From NCBI GenBank assembly GCA_020524245.1, contig JAIVLN010000003.1, positions 1-64,000 of the forward strand: 64,000 nt of DNA. Reading direction: 5' to 3'. Position 1 is the stretch's first letter, and every line of letters starts with the position of its first letter. Positions 42,179-51,621 of this stretch are shown here, piece by piece. Origin of the DNA: Rossellomorea aquimaris. Lineage in GTDB: Bacteria > Bacillota > Bacilli > Bacillales > Fictibacillaceae. The translations under genes were made by a program, and so were the position numbers. The notes beneath the pieces were generated by a model. That model was not told the origin of the DNA. It made no database searches and worked only from the letters and a program-made list of their open reading frames with translations.

Positions 42179-42202
42179 CCCGTCTCTATTGATAAAAAAA
42201 TG

Positions 42203-43234
42203 TTACTTAGCCGTATATTCATGTACAAAAGCCGTTAAACGCTTCAACGTATCTGGCTCCACTTCAGGGAATACACCATGACCGAGGTTGAAAATGAATT
42301 TCGATGACTCTGTCCCCTGGTCTAGGATTTCCTTCGTACGTTCCTCTATAACATCCCATGGTGCGAGCAGCAATGCAGGCTCAAGATTCCCTTGGACCGT
42401 TTTGTGGATGCCACGAGCTCTCGCCTCACGGATTGGCAGACGCCAGTCAAGTCCTACAACATCGAGCGGTAGGTCGTTCCAGTCATTTGCAAGATGGCTT
42501 GCACCGACACCATGCATGATCAGTGGAACATTCTCTTCTCTCAATTCTGTAAAAATTCTCTCCATGACCGGTTTGATATATTTTCGATAATCCGCTACAT
42601 TCAATGCGCCAACCCAGGAGTCGAAAATCTGGAACGCCTGTGCCCCTGCATTAATTTGAGATTTCGCATAACGGATGACCGTATCCGCTAACTTGTCCAT
42701 CAATTGGAACCACGCTTCAGGCTCAGAATACATGAACGCCTTCGTTTTATAATAATTTTTGGATGGTCCACCTTCGATCATGTAGCTCGCGAGTGTAAAA
42801 GGAGCACCACTGAAGCTGATCAGTGGAACGGAAAGTTGCTCACGCAATAGTTTAATCGTATCAAGTACATAAGGAACATCTTGTTCCGGATTGATTTCAC
42901 CAAGTCGATCAACATCTGCTCTTGATCGAATTGGATTGTCAATGACAGGTCCGATTCCTGATTTGATTTCCACATCTACTCCGATGGCCGGTAGTGGGGT
43001 CATGATATCTTTATAAAGGATAGCTGCATCTACATCGTATTGTTCGACAGGAAGTCGAGTGACATATGCACAAAGCTCTGGTTGATGCGTAATTTCAAAC
43101 AAAGAATATTTTTCTTTGATTTTTCGATATTCCGGTTGGGAGCGACCTGCTTGTCTCATGTACCATGTCGGGACATGTGAGACTTCTTCTCCTCTACACG
43201 CTCTAAGAAATTGATCATTGAATTGTTTCGTCAT
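42203..43234 (-). CDS. hemE: Uroporphyrinogen decarboxylase
   Basis: A 343-residue enzyme with the family signatures [19 protein letters not shown] near the N-terminus and [20 protein letters not shown] in the C-terminal half, plus [12 protein letters not shown]. It makes coproporphyrinogen III from uroporphyrinogen III. It is the first gene of hemEHY, with a PerR/Fur-like box about 100 bp upstream. Confidence 0.96.
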   Translation of the reverse strand: MTKQFNDQFLRACRGEEVSHVPTWYMRQAGRSQPEYRKIKEKYSLFEITHQPELCAYVTRLPVEQYDVDAAILYKDIMTPLPAIGVDVEIKSGIGPVIDNPIRSRADVDRLGEINPEQDVPYVLDTIKLLREQLSVPLISFSGAPFTLASYMIEGGPSKNYYKTKAFMYSEPEAWFQLMDKLADTVIRYAKSQINAGAQAFQIFDSWVGALNVADYRKYIKPVMERIFTELREENVPLIMHGVGASHLANDWNDLPLDVVGLDWRLPIREARARGIHKTVQGNLEPALLLAPWDVIEERTKEILDQGTESSKFIFNLGHGVFPEVEPDTLKRLTAFVHEYTAK

Positions 43235-43329
43235 GACTAATCACCTTTCATGTTAAAACCTTGATGTTTGTTCGTCCGTTGCATAGTCGAATTATCATCA
43301 TTGTAAAAGAAAATAAAAACATTGTCATT

Positions 43330-43344
43330 TTATAACCATTATAA
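43330..43344. promoter_or_regulatory. PerR/Fur-family box upstream of hemE
   Basis: TTATAACCATTATAA matches the B. subtilis PerR consensus TTATAATNATTATAA at 13 of 14 defined positions. It is about 96 bp upstream of the hemE start. PerR controls the hemAXCDBL operon in B. subtilis; control of hemEHY would extend this. Confidence 0.6.
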
Positions 43345-43635
43345 CTATACTTGTTATGCTGAAATATGTATACAGCCACAAGGAATCTGTCATAAATTAG
43401 TCGTAAATAAGGCCTACGGTTTCAACAGGACCTATGTAGGGTATTTTGTTAAAACAATTACCATCTATAGGGAATTTTGACATCTACATAGAAGTAAATT
43501 CGTAGTTCCCGATTTTTCGTTTATACTATTACAGAACTACATCAACAACTACATCATACAAAAATCCTTTCCTATGTTCGAAAGGTTGAAGGTGGGGATC
43601 CGACAATGAGTTCATTACGCAAGGAGAGAAGAAAT
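43345..43635. other. Intergenic region between hemE and the membrane-protein gene
   Basis: No gene is seen. The region is AT-rich and holds an inverted pair CTATGTAG (about 43430) and CTACATAG (about 43492), TTGACATCTACATAG, and a TTTATACTATTACAG stretch that could be a -10 region. A single promoter for the downstream gene could not be settled. Confidence 0.4.
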
Positions 43636-44331
43636 ATGCATATGAAAGAGAAAGGCGGACCGAAATGGTATAAATTCGCCTCGATCTTCTTCATCGGATA
43701 CGGAATCATGTATCTGTTGATCTTCATCAAAAAACTCTTCTTTTCTTCATTGACCATTGAAGATATTTCGAGACTTTATCTATATGATCTGGAAGCTTCT
43801 TTCATATTCAGTATTATTGCCGGTACAATCATTTTCATGTTCGTCTATACGAAATTACAGTTACGACATAAGAAGAGAATCCTGTTCGACCAGCTGCCGA
43901 ACCTTTTCATGTTACGGATGATCCTTTATATCTGCCTTTATTTCTTGATTATATTGATATTATTGGGTGTATATATGATCTTTACGACCCTCTTCATCCA
44001 GCGGACTGGCGGTTCATTGAACTTATCGTATTCCGTCTATTATTGGGCAGTGGTTTTCTTATTCGTCGACCGGATTGCGAGTTTCTTCCTGGTCGAAAAG
44101 ATCAGGACGAAGCAATTGATTCTCTTGCCGTTCCTCATTTTTTACTTGGGGGTGCTCATCGGCTTCAAATTCCAAACGACCTATCAATTGGTCTTCCAAT
44201 TCATGGGGAACGGTTTGGTGATGCTGATGTTCGGACTCCTGCTCGTCGAACGGTACCGGATCTATCGTAATCAAAATAATGCTGCATCGGCTCCAATGGA
44301 AGAATCCATCACAGAAGATAACGACCGATAA
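43636..44331 (+). CDS. Hypothetical multi-pass membrane protein
   Basis: About 231 residues with six or so hydrophobic helices (FASIFFIGYGIMYLLIFI, FIFSIIAGTIIFMFVY, ILYICLYFLIILILLGVYMI, YYWAVVFLFVDRIASFFL, LILLPFLIFYLGVLIGF, GNGLVMLMFGLLLV) and a short polar tail. No family is recognised. The ATG at 43636 has AAGGAG 9 nt upstream; an earlier ATG (43606) is weaker. It stands alone between the hem operon and the chemoreceptor, convergent with the latter. Confidence 0.75.
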   Translation: MHMKEKGGPKWYKFASIFFIGYGIMYLLIFIKKLFFSSLTIEDISRLYLYDLEASFIFSIIAGTIIFMFVYTKLQLRHKKRILFDQLPNLFMLRMILYICLYFLIILILLGVYMIFTTLFIQRTGGSLNLSYSVYYWAVVFLFVDRIASFFLVEKIRTKQLILLPFLIFYLGVLIGFKFQTTYQLVFQFMGNGLVMLMFGLLLVERYRIYRNQNNAASAPMEESITEDNDR

Positions 44332-44360
44332 GAAGATGAAACTGCATATGAAGATTAGAA

Positions 44361-44391
44361 AAGAGGGTGCCTTCAAAATGGGCACCCTCTT
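44361..44391. terminator. Bidirectional terminator
   Basis: AAGAGGGTGCC and GGCACCCTCTT form an 11-bp stem between the convergent stops at 44331 and 44398. Confidence 0.85.
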
Positions 44392-44397
44392 ATATGA

Positions 44398-46443
44398 TTA
44401 AGCTTCCTTGTTCAATTCCTTTTTCTCTTCTTCTGTTTCTTTTTCAACTTTGAATTGTTGGACCAACTCAATTAATGCATTACTTGCTGTATTCAAGGCT
44501 TCTGCTGAGTCGCCGACCGTTTCCAGTGCCCTTTGCTGCTCATCTGTCGAAGCACTCACTTCTTCTGAAGAAGCTGCTGCCTGCTGAGCGACCGCTGAAA
44601 TGTTCTGGATCGACTCCATAACCGCTTCTTTATGCGAATTCAGGTTTGTGACATCGTCTCCAATAGACGAAATCGACGTAATCATCGTGTTCAAGGATTC
44701 AGCTAACAACTTGAACGCTTCCTCTGTCCCTTGGACGACTTCACTTTGTTCAGCTGAAATGACTTTCGTGTGATTCATTTCAATACCGACACGCTTCGAT
44801 TCGTCTTCAATCCCTTTCAGGATGGTTTTGACACGTTCAGTCGCAACTGCAGATTGTTCTGCCAATTTACGTACCTCAGTCGCAACGACAGCGAACCCTT
44901 TCCCGCTTTCACCTGCACGTGCAGCCTCAATTCCTGCATTCAAGGCTAGCAGATTCGTCTTCTCTGAAATCTCGGTAATTGTAGTGATGACTTCCTCAAC
45001 TTCCTTGATCTTGTCATTCAAGCCCTGGATCACAAATTCTACGGATTCGAGCACCTGGTTGGATTCCTGGTTTTTCGTACGCAGTGTTGTAATTTGATCC
45101 ATTCCTCGCTGGTTCGCTTCGTCCGCACCATTAGAAAGTGCCAACATGGATCTCGTCTGTTCACTGATCCGTTCAATGTCCGCTGACAAATTGATTGCAC
45201 GCACATGTGTCGTTTCGACATCGGATGCTTGCTGTGATGAACCTTTTGCGATATCCGTCACCGCTCGAGAAACTTCTTCACTTGAAGCAATCGTCTCCTC
45301 CGCAACCGCACTTAGGTTTTCAGCTGATTCCGTTACCTGGTACGATGAGTTTTTAACACTATGCAGTAAGGTACGCATCTTATCGACCATGGAATTGAAG
45401 TGGATCGTCAAGTCTCCGATTTCATCTTTACTGTTTGTTACAGCATTTACAGTAAGATCGCCTGACGCCACCTGGTTCAATTGATCACGAAGCTCTTGGA
45501 CAGGTCTTGTGATGCTTCGTGCGAAGAAATAACTGATTCCGATTGAAACCGATACGATGATCAGTGCAATGATGAGGATGACATCTCGAATGTTTCCAGC
45601 TTCTTGCGTCAAAGCATCATTCGGTGTTGATGTACCCACTTTCCAGCCTGTCAATTCAATCGTTTCGAAATTGACGAATCGATTATCCTTTTGATCCTCT
45701 ACTGTATTTACATTGGATTTATACATTTCTTTCACATATGCATTTTTTTCAATCGCTTTTTCCCCTTTTAAGGTCGGGTGGACCATCGCTAATCCTGATT
45801 GATCGAATAAAAACGGATAGCCGTCATATTTGACTTCCGTATTGGTAACGACATTTGCAAGGTTTTGCAGACTCATATCCATTGCCACAACCCCGAGCAC
45901 TTTGTCAGATCCAGGATCGACGACAGTCTTGGCGGTCGTCAATACATATTCTCCTGTCGCTGCATCTTCATAAGGATCTGTCCAGATCACAGCCGTTGGA
46001 TCTTCCGTTGCTGACTGATACCACGGTCTGGATGTAGGATCGTAATCTGCCGGTAACTCCAGGAATGGCGTAATCTTCATTTTTTTGTTCGGACTAGCTA
46101 AATAAAGGTACGCAACGTTTTGGTTTAGATCTAAATATTGTGCGAAATCCCGATCGACGATTTTCCAGTCTCCGTCTTCTGAATTGGCACCGCTTTGGGA
46201 TGATTTCAAGGATTCGATGACCCTTTCATCCTGACTGTAACGCATCATAGTTTGTTCAATACCTTGAAGGTACAGGCTGATCTGGCTCGACATCTGGTCG
46301 ACTTTCGCCTCTGTCTGAGCTTTCACATTCGATTCCATCGTATCTTTAACACGGTCATATGTAAGGAACGCAACCGAGAAAAGGGAAACGAACAGAATGA
46401 GTCCCATGACAAGCATCAGCTTGGTTTGTAGCTTTTTAAACAT
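44398..46443 (-). CDS. Methyl-accepting chemotaxis protein with dCache sensor
   Basis: A 681-residue transducer. Transmembrane helix 1 lies at residues about 8-28, then a periplasmic dCache domain ([60 protein letters not shown]), helix 2 ([20 protein letters not shown]), HAMP ([18 protein letters not shown]) and the signalling domain with hairpin tip [20 protein letters not shown]. The ligand is unknown; the WY and D motifs resemble amino-acid-binding dCache domains. The last residues are Glu/Lys-rich without a NWETF-type methyltransferase pentapeptide. Confidence 0.92.
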   Translation of the reverse strand: MFKKLQTKLMLVMGLILFVSLFSVAFLTYDRVKDTMESNVKAQTEAKVDQMSSQISLYLQGIEQTMMRYSQDERVIESLKSSQSGANSEDGDWKIVDRDFAQYLDLNQNVAYLYLASPNKKMKITPFLELPADYDPTSRPWYQSATEDPTAVIWTDPYEDAATGEYVLTTAKTVVDPGSDKVLGVVAMDMSLQNLANVVTNTEVKYDGYPFLFDQSGLAMVHPTLKGEKAIEKNAYVKEMYKSNVNTVEDQKDNRFVNFETIELTGWKVGTSTPNDALTQEAGNIRDVILIIALIIVSVSIGISYFFARSITRPVQELRDQLNQVASGDLTVNAVTNSKDEIGDLTIHFNSMVDKMRTLLHSVKNSSYQVTESAENLSAVAEETIASSEEVSRAVTDIAKGSSQQASDVETTHVRAINLSADIERISEQTRSMLALSNGADEANQRGMDQITTLRTKNQESNQVLESVEFVIQGLNDKIKEVEEVITTITEISEKTNLLALNAGIEAARAGESGKGFAVVATEVRKLAEQSAVATERVKTILKGIEDESKRVGIEMNHTKVISAEQSEVVQGTEEAFKLLAESLNTMITSISSIGDDVTNLNSHKEAVMESIQNISAVAQQAAASSEEVSASTDEQQRALETVGDSAEALNTASNALIELVQQFKVEKETEEEKKELNKEA

Positions 46444-46568
46444 ATCCCTAACCCCCTGTGTGAATAAAAAACCCTCTGTCCATTCTCATATCGACGTCCC
46501 GATGAAAATGTTTATATTGCAACCTTAGGTCGAAAATCCTATTTATTGAAAATTTCAGAATGTTCGGC

Positions 46569-46581
46569 GGTACCAGGTACC
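46569..46581. repeat. Single REP-like palindrome
   Basis: GGTACCAGGTACC, one half of the REP-type unit, lies alone between pbpF and the chemoreceptor gene without a partner arm at 61 bp. Confidence 0.6.
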
Positions 46582-46602
46582 TAGTACACATAAAATATTC
46601 TA

Positions 46603-46630
46603 CAAAAAAAGACCCGAATCACTTCGGATC
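46603..46630 (-). terminator. Terminator of pbpF
   Basis: Minus-strand GATCCGAA GTGA TTCGGGTC is followed by TTTTTTTG, next to the pbpF stop at 46635. Confidence 0.85.
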
Positions 46631-46634
46631 TTTC

Positions 46635-48767
46635 TTAAAACAAGGAGGAAGAGATGACATTGGATGGTTCTCCATCTTGTTTTGTCAGTGGATTGTAAGG
46701 AACGACATAGAAATCCGGGAATGTGAACAACTTTGGTGAAACAACCGTGTAGCTTCCTTTCCCGACAACGGTATCGATCTTCTCATCTCCATTATCAGTA
46801 CGAATATAAATCTTGTACATGAGGCGATCATCATCAGAAGGTGTCCAGGAAAGCCGGATCCCCGGAACTCCAAAGCGATTGAACGCATATTGGGCACTCA
46901 AATCATCAATATCAATCAGATCAATTGGTGGCTCAAGATCTTTGACCCCTTTGGGTTTATCAAACGCCAAATTATCCTGCCCTGGTATTTGATTGATAAT
47001 ATCTTTGAACATGAGAGTCGCATCCGAACTGGTTCCTGCCATATACTGCCCTTTCGTCGTTCGATCATAACCGATCCAAACGGCACCGACTGCCTTAGGC
47101 GTATAGCCGGCGAACCACAAGTCTTTATTCCCTTCTACATCATCCATCGTGGTCGTGCCCGTCTTACCAGCAAGTGCTGTATTAACAGAACCTCTGCGCC
47201 CAGTTCCTTCATTCACGACGGACTCAAGCATCCGTGTCATGAACCACGCATTTTGCTTAGAGAACACTTTCTTCTCCTCTATCTTCGCTTTACCGACTAA
47301 CTTACCATCACGGTCATATACTTCTTGTACAAAGTAAGGCGTGACCATCTCACCCTCGTTGGCAAAAGCCGAAAAGGCACGCGTAATCTCTAATGGGGAG
47401 ACGCCGTTATCCAATCCGCCCAATGCAATACCGAGCTTCCTCTCTTCAACATCCATACCGAGCTCTTGAACGTATGACAACGACTTGGACAATCCGATTT
47501 CGTTCAATAGCCAGACAGCAGGTGCATTGAGAGAATCCTCAATCGCTTCATACATGGAGACGGTCCCTTTGTACTGACCATCATAGTTTTCAGGTGTGTA
47601 TCCGTTATACTTCAACCGCTCGTCTTTGAGAATCGAGTAAGGTTCCCATTTTCCGACCTCCATGGCTGGACCATAGACTGCAATCGGCTTGAAGGTCGAT
47701 CCTGGCTGACGCTTGGCGTTCACCCGGTTAAAACCTTGACGTACATAATCACGACCCCCTTGAACGGCCATGACCCCGCCAGTATCCGAATCCATCAATA
47801 CAAACGCGCCTTGCGGAGACGTTTCAGGATTCGATCCTCTGAAATACTTATCATTCTGTATCGCTTGATAGGATGCTTCTTGGGCTTCAGGGCTCATCGG
47901 CACAACGATCTTGTATCCTCCTTGGAGCACTTCCATCGTCGACAACGCATATTTCTCCTTCATCTCGTCCAACACCATGTCGATGTAGGTCAAGTAGGAC
48001 GGATCCTTTTCCAATCGCTTGATATCCAGCGCAACCGTCTTTCCTTGAGCACGAACCGCTTCTTCCGGTGTAATGTAATCGAGCCGCTCCATCAATGAAA
48101 GGACTGTATTTCGTCGTTTCTTGCTTTCTTCGATGTTCTGAATTGGAGAATAACGTCCGGGAGCTTTCGGCAACCCAGCGAGTAACGCCCCTTCTTCAAC
48201 GGTCAACTCACTAACATCCTTATTAAAATAGAGTTTGGACGCAGCCTGTATGCCGTAAGCCCCGTGCCCGAAGTAGATTTGATTCAAATACATTTCGAGG
48301 ATTTCCTTCTTCGTATATTTCCGCTCCAAATTGATGGCGATGGTCGCTTCCTTTGTCTTTCTCATCAGTGTTTTTTCATTCGTCAAGAAGATGTTCTTAG
48401 CGAGCTGCTGAGTGATGGTGCTCCCGCCTTCCACTTTACTCCCTGAGCGTATATCCTTATATAAGGCACGCATGATCGCCTGTAGATCGATTCCAGGGTG
48501 ACTGTAAAAGCGACGGTCTTCCACGGCAACGAAGGCTTGTTGGACATGTTCAGGAATATCCTTAATGTCGACCAGTTCCCGGTTTTGAGCATAGAGCTTC
48601 GTTATTGTATTTCCATCTTCGTCAACGAGCGTTGAGGCCGAGCTCATGACGAGATCTTTTTCATCAATGACATAATTTCCTGCGAACACAATCGCTATGA
48701 ATACGAGCAATGAACAGAGTATGACCCCAACTGCCCAAAGCGATATGCGCGTTGCTTTTTTCCACAC
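46635..48767 (-). CDS. pbpF: Class A penicillin-binding protein PbpF (PBP2c-like)
   Basis: A 710-residue bifunctional enzyme: membrane anchor (residues about 8-30), GT51 domain (VEDRRFYSHPGIDLQAIMRA, EGGSTITQQLAKNIFL, NQIYFGHGAYGIQAAS), transpeptidase with RQPGSTFKP, SLNAP and AGKTGTTT, and a C-terminal fibronectin-III-like region (RLSWTPSDDDRLMYKIYIRT). In B. subtilis pbpF lies beside hemEHY and yhgC, as here. It is made partly in the forespore in that species; regulation here is not visible. Confidence 0.92.
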   Translation of the reverse strand: MWKKATRISLWAVGVILCSLLVFIAIVFAGNYVIDEKDLVMSSASTLVDEDGNTITKLYAQNRELVDIKDIPEHVQQAFVAVEDRRFYSHPGIDLQAIMRALYKDIRSGSKVEGGSTITQQLAKNIFLTNEKTLMRKTKEATIAINLERKYTKKEILEMYLNQIYFGHGAYGIQAASKLYFNKDVSELTVEEGALLAGLPKAPGRYSPIQNIEESKKRRNTVLSLMERLDYITPEEAVRAQGKTVALDIKRLEKDPSYLTYIDMVLDEMKEKYALSTMEVLQGGYKIVVPMSPEAQEASYQAIQNDKYFRGSNPETSPQGAFVLMDSDTGGVMAVQGGRDYVRQGFNRVNAKRQPGSTFKPIAVYGPAMEVGKWEPYSILKDERLKYNGYTPENYDGQYKGTVSMYEAIEDSLNAPAVWLLNEIGLSKSLSYVQELGMDVEERKLGIALGGLDNGVSPLEITRAFSAFANEGEMVTPYFVQEVYDRDGKLVGKAKIEEKKVFSKQNAWFMTRMLESVVNEGTGRRGSVNTALAGKTGTTTMDDVEGNKDLWFAGYTPKAVGAVWIGYDRTTKGQYMAGTSSDATLMFKDIINQIPGQDNLAFDKPKGVKDLEPPIDLIDIDDLSAQYAFNRFGVPGIRLSWTPSDDDRLMYKIYIRTDNGDEKIDTVVGKGSYTVVSPKLFTFPDFYVVPYNPLTKQDGEPSNVISSSLF

Positions 48768-48847
48768 AACGCATCAACTCCTTCTAGAAGTACAAATGCT
48801 TTTTCCACTTTACCCAATATTTACGTCCATTACCACCTTTTCGTTTC

Positions 48848-48873
48848 GTTTAGTATGACACTTGGAAGGGTAA
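48848..48873 (+). promoter_or_regulatory. Candidate SigB-type promoter upstream of hmoB
   Basis: GTTTAG, a 14-nt spacer and GGGTAA fit the SigB pattern (GTTTAA, 12-15 nt, GGGWAW) with one mismatch in the -35. It is 174 bp before hmoB, and the half MITE element lies between them. Confidence 0.4.
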
Positions 48874-48950
48874 ATCATGAATAAATCTCTTTTTGTTCAT
48901 ATTAGTGAAAAGTAGTTCAATTTACTACCTATTTTGACGTTGTTCACTGC

Positions 48951-49000
48951 GGGGTCTCGCTTGGCTCGCTTCTCCCACTGGAGTGTCGTGAATTTTGTTT
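48951..49000. repeat. Half copy of the paa-operon MITE-like element
   Basis: TGCGGGGTCTCGCTTGGCTC, then GCTTCTCCCACTGGAGTGTC and GTGAATTTTG, match the right half of the element at 8072-8198. The left half is absent. Confidence 0.75.
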
Positions 49001-49046
49001 TTTCAGCATTCTTATGAAAATTAAATTAGAGAAAGGACGATGACAG

Positions 49047-49562
49047 ATGAACTATCATATCGCCTATGGAACGGAAGATTTTCTAGAATCGTTATTGGAA
49101 AAATATAAAAATGAAGAGGGCAACTTCTATTTGCTTGAAGGACCAGAGGATTCCATCTTGATACATAGGACAACAGGTGAAAGTTTATTCGAATCCGGTC
49201 ATTCATATGAAGCGATTGAAGAATCTGGTGGTTTTGACGGTGCGAACTTTGTCGTTTTCAACAACATACCTGTCTCATCCGAAGGACGTCCCGTTTTTGA
49301 AGATCGTTTCAAGCAACGCGCAGGGCTTGTTGAAAATGAACCAGGTTGTGCTGGAATCATCATCATGAGACCGAAGGACACCGAAACGTACATTGTCTCG
49401 AGCATGTGGCACGAGGAAAAAGACTTTGAAGCTTGGAAGGAATCTTCTTCGTATGAAAAAGCCCACAAAGACAGAGGGACAAGAGAAGGACTTCCTCAAA
49501 CCATTTTTACTGGAAAACCATATATTAAGTCCTTCCATGTCCAACAAATAGTTGAAAAATAA
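49047..49562 (+). CDS. hmoB: Heme-degrading monooxygenase HmoB-like
   Basis: A 171-residue protein with two ferredoxin-like halves. The C-terminal half is an antibiotic-biosynthesis-monooxygenase/IsdG-like domain (VFNNIPVSSEGRPVFEDRFK, CAGIIIMRPKDTETYIVSSM, WHEEKDFEAWKESSSYEKAH). B. subtilis HmoB (YhgC) degrades heme to biliverdin-type products and is encoded next to pbpF-hemEHY, as here. AAAGGACGATGACAG precedes the ATG. Confidence 0.87.
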   Translation: MNYHIAYGTEDFLESLLEKYKNEEGNFYLLEGPEDSILIHRTTGESLFESGHSYEAIEESGGFDGANFVVFNNIPVSSEGRPVFEDRFKQRAGLVENEPGCAGIIIMRPKDTETYIVSSMWHEEKDFEAWKESSSYEKAHKDRGTREGLPQTIFTGKPYIKSFHVQQIVEK

Positions 49563-49637
49563 TCGGAAGGAACTTGGCTTTCCAATGCCAGGTTTTTTCG
49601 TGTGGTTACAGATGCCAGTATGAAAGGAGAATAGACC

Positions 49638-50540
49638 TTGAACATCAATCGCGTGGATCTCATCATCAACCCGAAAGCCGGGAACGGGCGGCTTCATGAG
49701 CAACTGGACAACATCGTTGCACAACTTGAAGCGTACTTCCCAGCAGTAAATGTATACGAAACACATAAGCCAGGGGATGCATCAGACTATATTTCTGAGT
49801 TGAAAGGAAAAACGGATTTCGTGATTGGCGCTGGAGGCGACGGGACGATCTACGAACTCATCAATTCCCTTGCACCACTTCCAGAACGGCCAGCATTCGG
49901 CATCATCCCTGGTGGAACCTGCAATGACTTCTCACGAGCGCTAGGCATCTCCCAAAATCCGTTAGAAGCCGCCAAACAGATTTGCGAAAAAGATTTTAGA
50001 GCGATTGATGTCGGTCAATGTGACCACCAATATTTCCTGAATTTTTGGGGCATCGGGCTGATTACACAAGCCTCAACGAATATCAACCCAAAGATGAAGG
50101 AAAGCTTCGGACGCTTATCCTACTATTTAAGTGCAATCCAATCGATCAGTGAGGATCGTTCCTTTCAGCTTAAATTGGAGTCGGATGAATGCGCTTACGA
50201 AGGGGATGCAGCGATGGTGCTCATCGGAAATGGACCTTTCACCGGAGGCGTCCGGGCATTCTTTCCTCAATCCGACATCGAGGATGGAAAGCTTGAAGTC
50301 CTGATCATTGAGTCAAATCGGTTTCAAACCTTTTGGGATATGCTCCGTTCAAAGATGATGAATGCTGTACCGAATAGTGAAGATATCCTGTACTTCCAGT
50401 CCAATCATATCAAGATCGAAACGCTACCGAATCAAACGATTGATTGTGATGGAGAACGAGATTACGAAACACCTTCGACAATCCGTGTTCTACCAGGCCA
50501 CATTCAAATGCCTGTCGGAAATTACCCACCTCATCCTTAA
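49638..50540 (+). CDS. YegS/DgkB-family lipid kinase
   Basis: A 300-residue kinase of the diacylglycerol kinase-like group: RVDLIINPKAGNGRLHEQL, nucleotide motif VIGAGGDGTIYELINSL, FGIIPGGTCNDFSRAL and the C-terminal VLIGNGPFTGGVRAFFP and DIEDGKLEVL. It phosphorylates diacylglycerol or a related lipid. TTG at 49638 is the start, with AAAGGAG 8 nt upstream. Confidence 0.88.
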   Translation: MNINRVDLIINPKAGNGRLHEQLDNIVAQLEAYFPAVNVYETHKPGDASDYISELKGKTDFVIGAGGDGTIYELINSLAPLPERPAFGIIPGGTCNDFSRALGISQNPLEAAKQICEKDFRAIDVGQCDHQYFLNFWGIGLITQASTNINPKMKESFGRLSYYLSAIQSISEDRSFQLKLESDECAYEGDAAMVLIGNGPFTGGVRAFFPQSDIEDGKLEVLIIESNRFQTFWDMLRSKMMNAVPNSEDILYFQSNHIKIETLPNQTIDCDGERDYETPSTIRVLPGHIQMPVGNYPPHP

Positions 50541-50684
50541 AAGGCTTTTTTGCTTTATTCGCTCAAAAACCATCAGCTTTGACGCTTGAAGAGGACGTTA
50601 TTCACTAAAAAAGAGCACCAGTTGCTTCCTATGTCGGAGTCTACCCCAGAAAAGGGGACTAAATAAGGGTTTCAGTCTTTGAAA

Positions 50685-50790
50685 ATGAATGGTCTAGCCA
50701 AAATGACCCGACGTCTCTCGAAAATGGAGTTTTGTCTCCCGAATTCACGCCCCATGTCTAGCGATTCCATACTTACTTACTACAAAAAGA
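50685..50790. repeat. Short version of the TCTCGAAAA tandem array
   Basis: TCTAGCCAAA (50693), TCTCGAAAA (50716), TCTCCCGAA (50735), TCTAGCGATT (50757) and CTTACTACAAAAA (50776) reproduce the array at 37885-38025 with two fewer central units. The first step is 23 bp in both and the last step 18 bp in both. The upstream part (50541-50684) holds no gene. Confidence 0.8.
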
Positions 50791-50803
50791 GACCAACTCG
50801 GAA

Positions 50804-50856
50804 GGGACTGTCACCAAGACAGTCCCACAAAAAAAGACAGCCCCTGCGGCTGTCTT
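50804..50856 (-). terminator. Double hairpin terminator of the DUF3243 gene
   Basis: GACAGCC and GGCTGTC (50836-50854), followed by TTTTTTTG on the minus strand, make the terminator. A second 9-bp hairpin, GGGACTGTC/GACAGTCCC (50804-50826), lies just beyond it. Confidence 0.8.
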
Positions 50857-50864
50857 CTTCTAGG

Positions 50865-51200
50865 TTAGTCCACCATACGGACAAGCATGTGTGCCAGCAT
50901 ATGTTGTTGTTCTTGGTTTCCTGCACTCCACAATTCTTTCAGAAGCTTTTCTTCACGATTTCGTGGCTCTTCGTTCTCTGCCAAGTAGTCTGCTACTTTT
51001 TCAGCAGCTTTAGCCAACTGCTCTTCGGACATTCCCATCTTCTCACCTAGGCGAACACGTTTTCCGAGATACTCTTTGAACACATCAAAGTTTTGTAAAA
51101 TCTGATCCCGTTCTTCCTCTGGAATTCGATCGACAGTGGATTTCACTTCTTCTTCATGCAGTCTGTCGTTCTTATCTACCATATGATTCCGTTCAGACAT
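50865..51200 (-). CDS. DUF3243 family protein
   Basis: A 111-residue cytoplasmic helical protein with the DUF3243 pattern VFKEYLGKRVRLGEKMGMSE, VADYLAENEEPRNREEKLLK and ELWSAGNQEQQHMLAHMLVR, similar in memory to B. subtilis YmfJ but with a charged N-terminal extension of about 35 residues. Function unknown. Its start overlaps the end of the broken pfpI gene, so it could be transcribed from the SigB-type promoter upstream of that gene. Confidence 0.85.
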   Translation of the reverse strand: MSERNHMVDKNDRLHEEEVKSTVDRIPEEERDQILQNFDVFKEYLGKRVRLGEKMGMSEEQLAKAAEKVADYLAENEEPRNREEKLLKELWSAGNQEQQHMLAHMLVRMVD

Positions 51201-51412
51201 TTGAGGTCACTCCCTGTTTCAATATTTTTTTGGATTCTTTGATAAATACCGGGATATCATCCGGTTGTCGGCTTGTGACAAGGTTGTCTCCACAGACAAC
51301 GACAGGCTCATCAAATACGTTTGCTCCCGTGCCCATCCTCTTTGAATGCTTTTGCTGGATCAGTGTACTCTACATCCTCAATCATGTCGGTCATTAATAC
51401 TGCAATTTTCAT
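51193..51412 (-). pseudogene. Broken PfpI/DJ-1-family general stress protein gene (internal deletion)
   Basis: Translation from ATG 51412 gives MKIAVLMTDMIEDVEYTDPA then KAFKEDGH, the N-terminus of PfpI-family stress proteins (YfkM/Gsp18 type). In another frame the C-terminal end follows at once: GANVFDEPVVVCGDNLVTSR then QPDDIPVFIKESKKIL, stopping at 51193. The roughly 100 central residues, including the catalytic Cys, are missing and the frame shifts at the junction, so the gene is dead. A SigB-like promoter remains upstream. Confidence 0.85.
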
Positions 51413-51464
51413 TACTTAGCATTCACAACCTTTCTATAAATTCTTTAACTAGACTGCTTTTTCT

Positions 51465-51489
51465 ATTCCCGATATGACCTTGTTTAAAC
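51465..51489 (-). promoter_or_regulatory. SigB-type promoter of the broken pfpI gene
   Basis: On the minus strand GTTTAA (51489-51484), a 13-nt spacer and GGGAAT (51470-51465) match the SigB consensus. It lies about 53 bp upstream of the pseudogene ATG and could now drive DUF3243. Confidence 0.6.
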
Positions 51490-51544
51490 CTGATCATGGT
51501 TCAACCTTCACGTCAGGGGATCACGTGAAATTCATCAACAAGAA

Positions 51545-51570
51545 GTTTAATTATGGATGCCAAAGGGTAC
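51545..51570 (+). promoter_or_regulatory. SigB-type promoter of the ferritin-like gene
   Basis: GTTTAA (51545-51550), a 14-nt spacer and GGGTAC (51565-51570) fit the SigB consensus with one mismatch. It lies 51 bp upstream of the ferritin-like start and is divergent from the promoter at 51465. Confidence 0.65.
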
Positions 51571-51621
51571 ATTAAACACGTGAATGAAGGATGAAATTTC
51601 ATTGGAAAGGATGATTGACTA

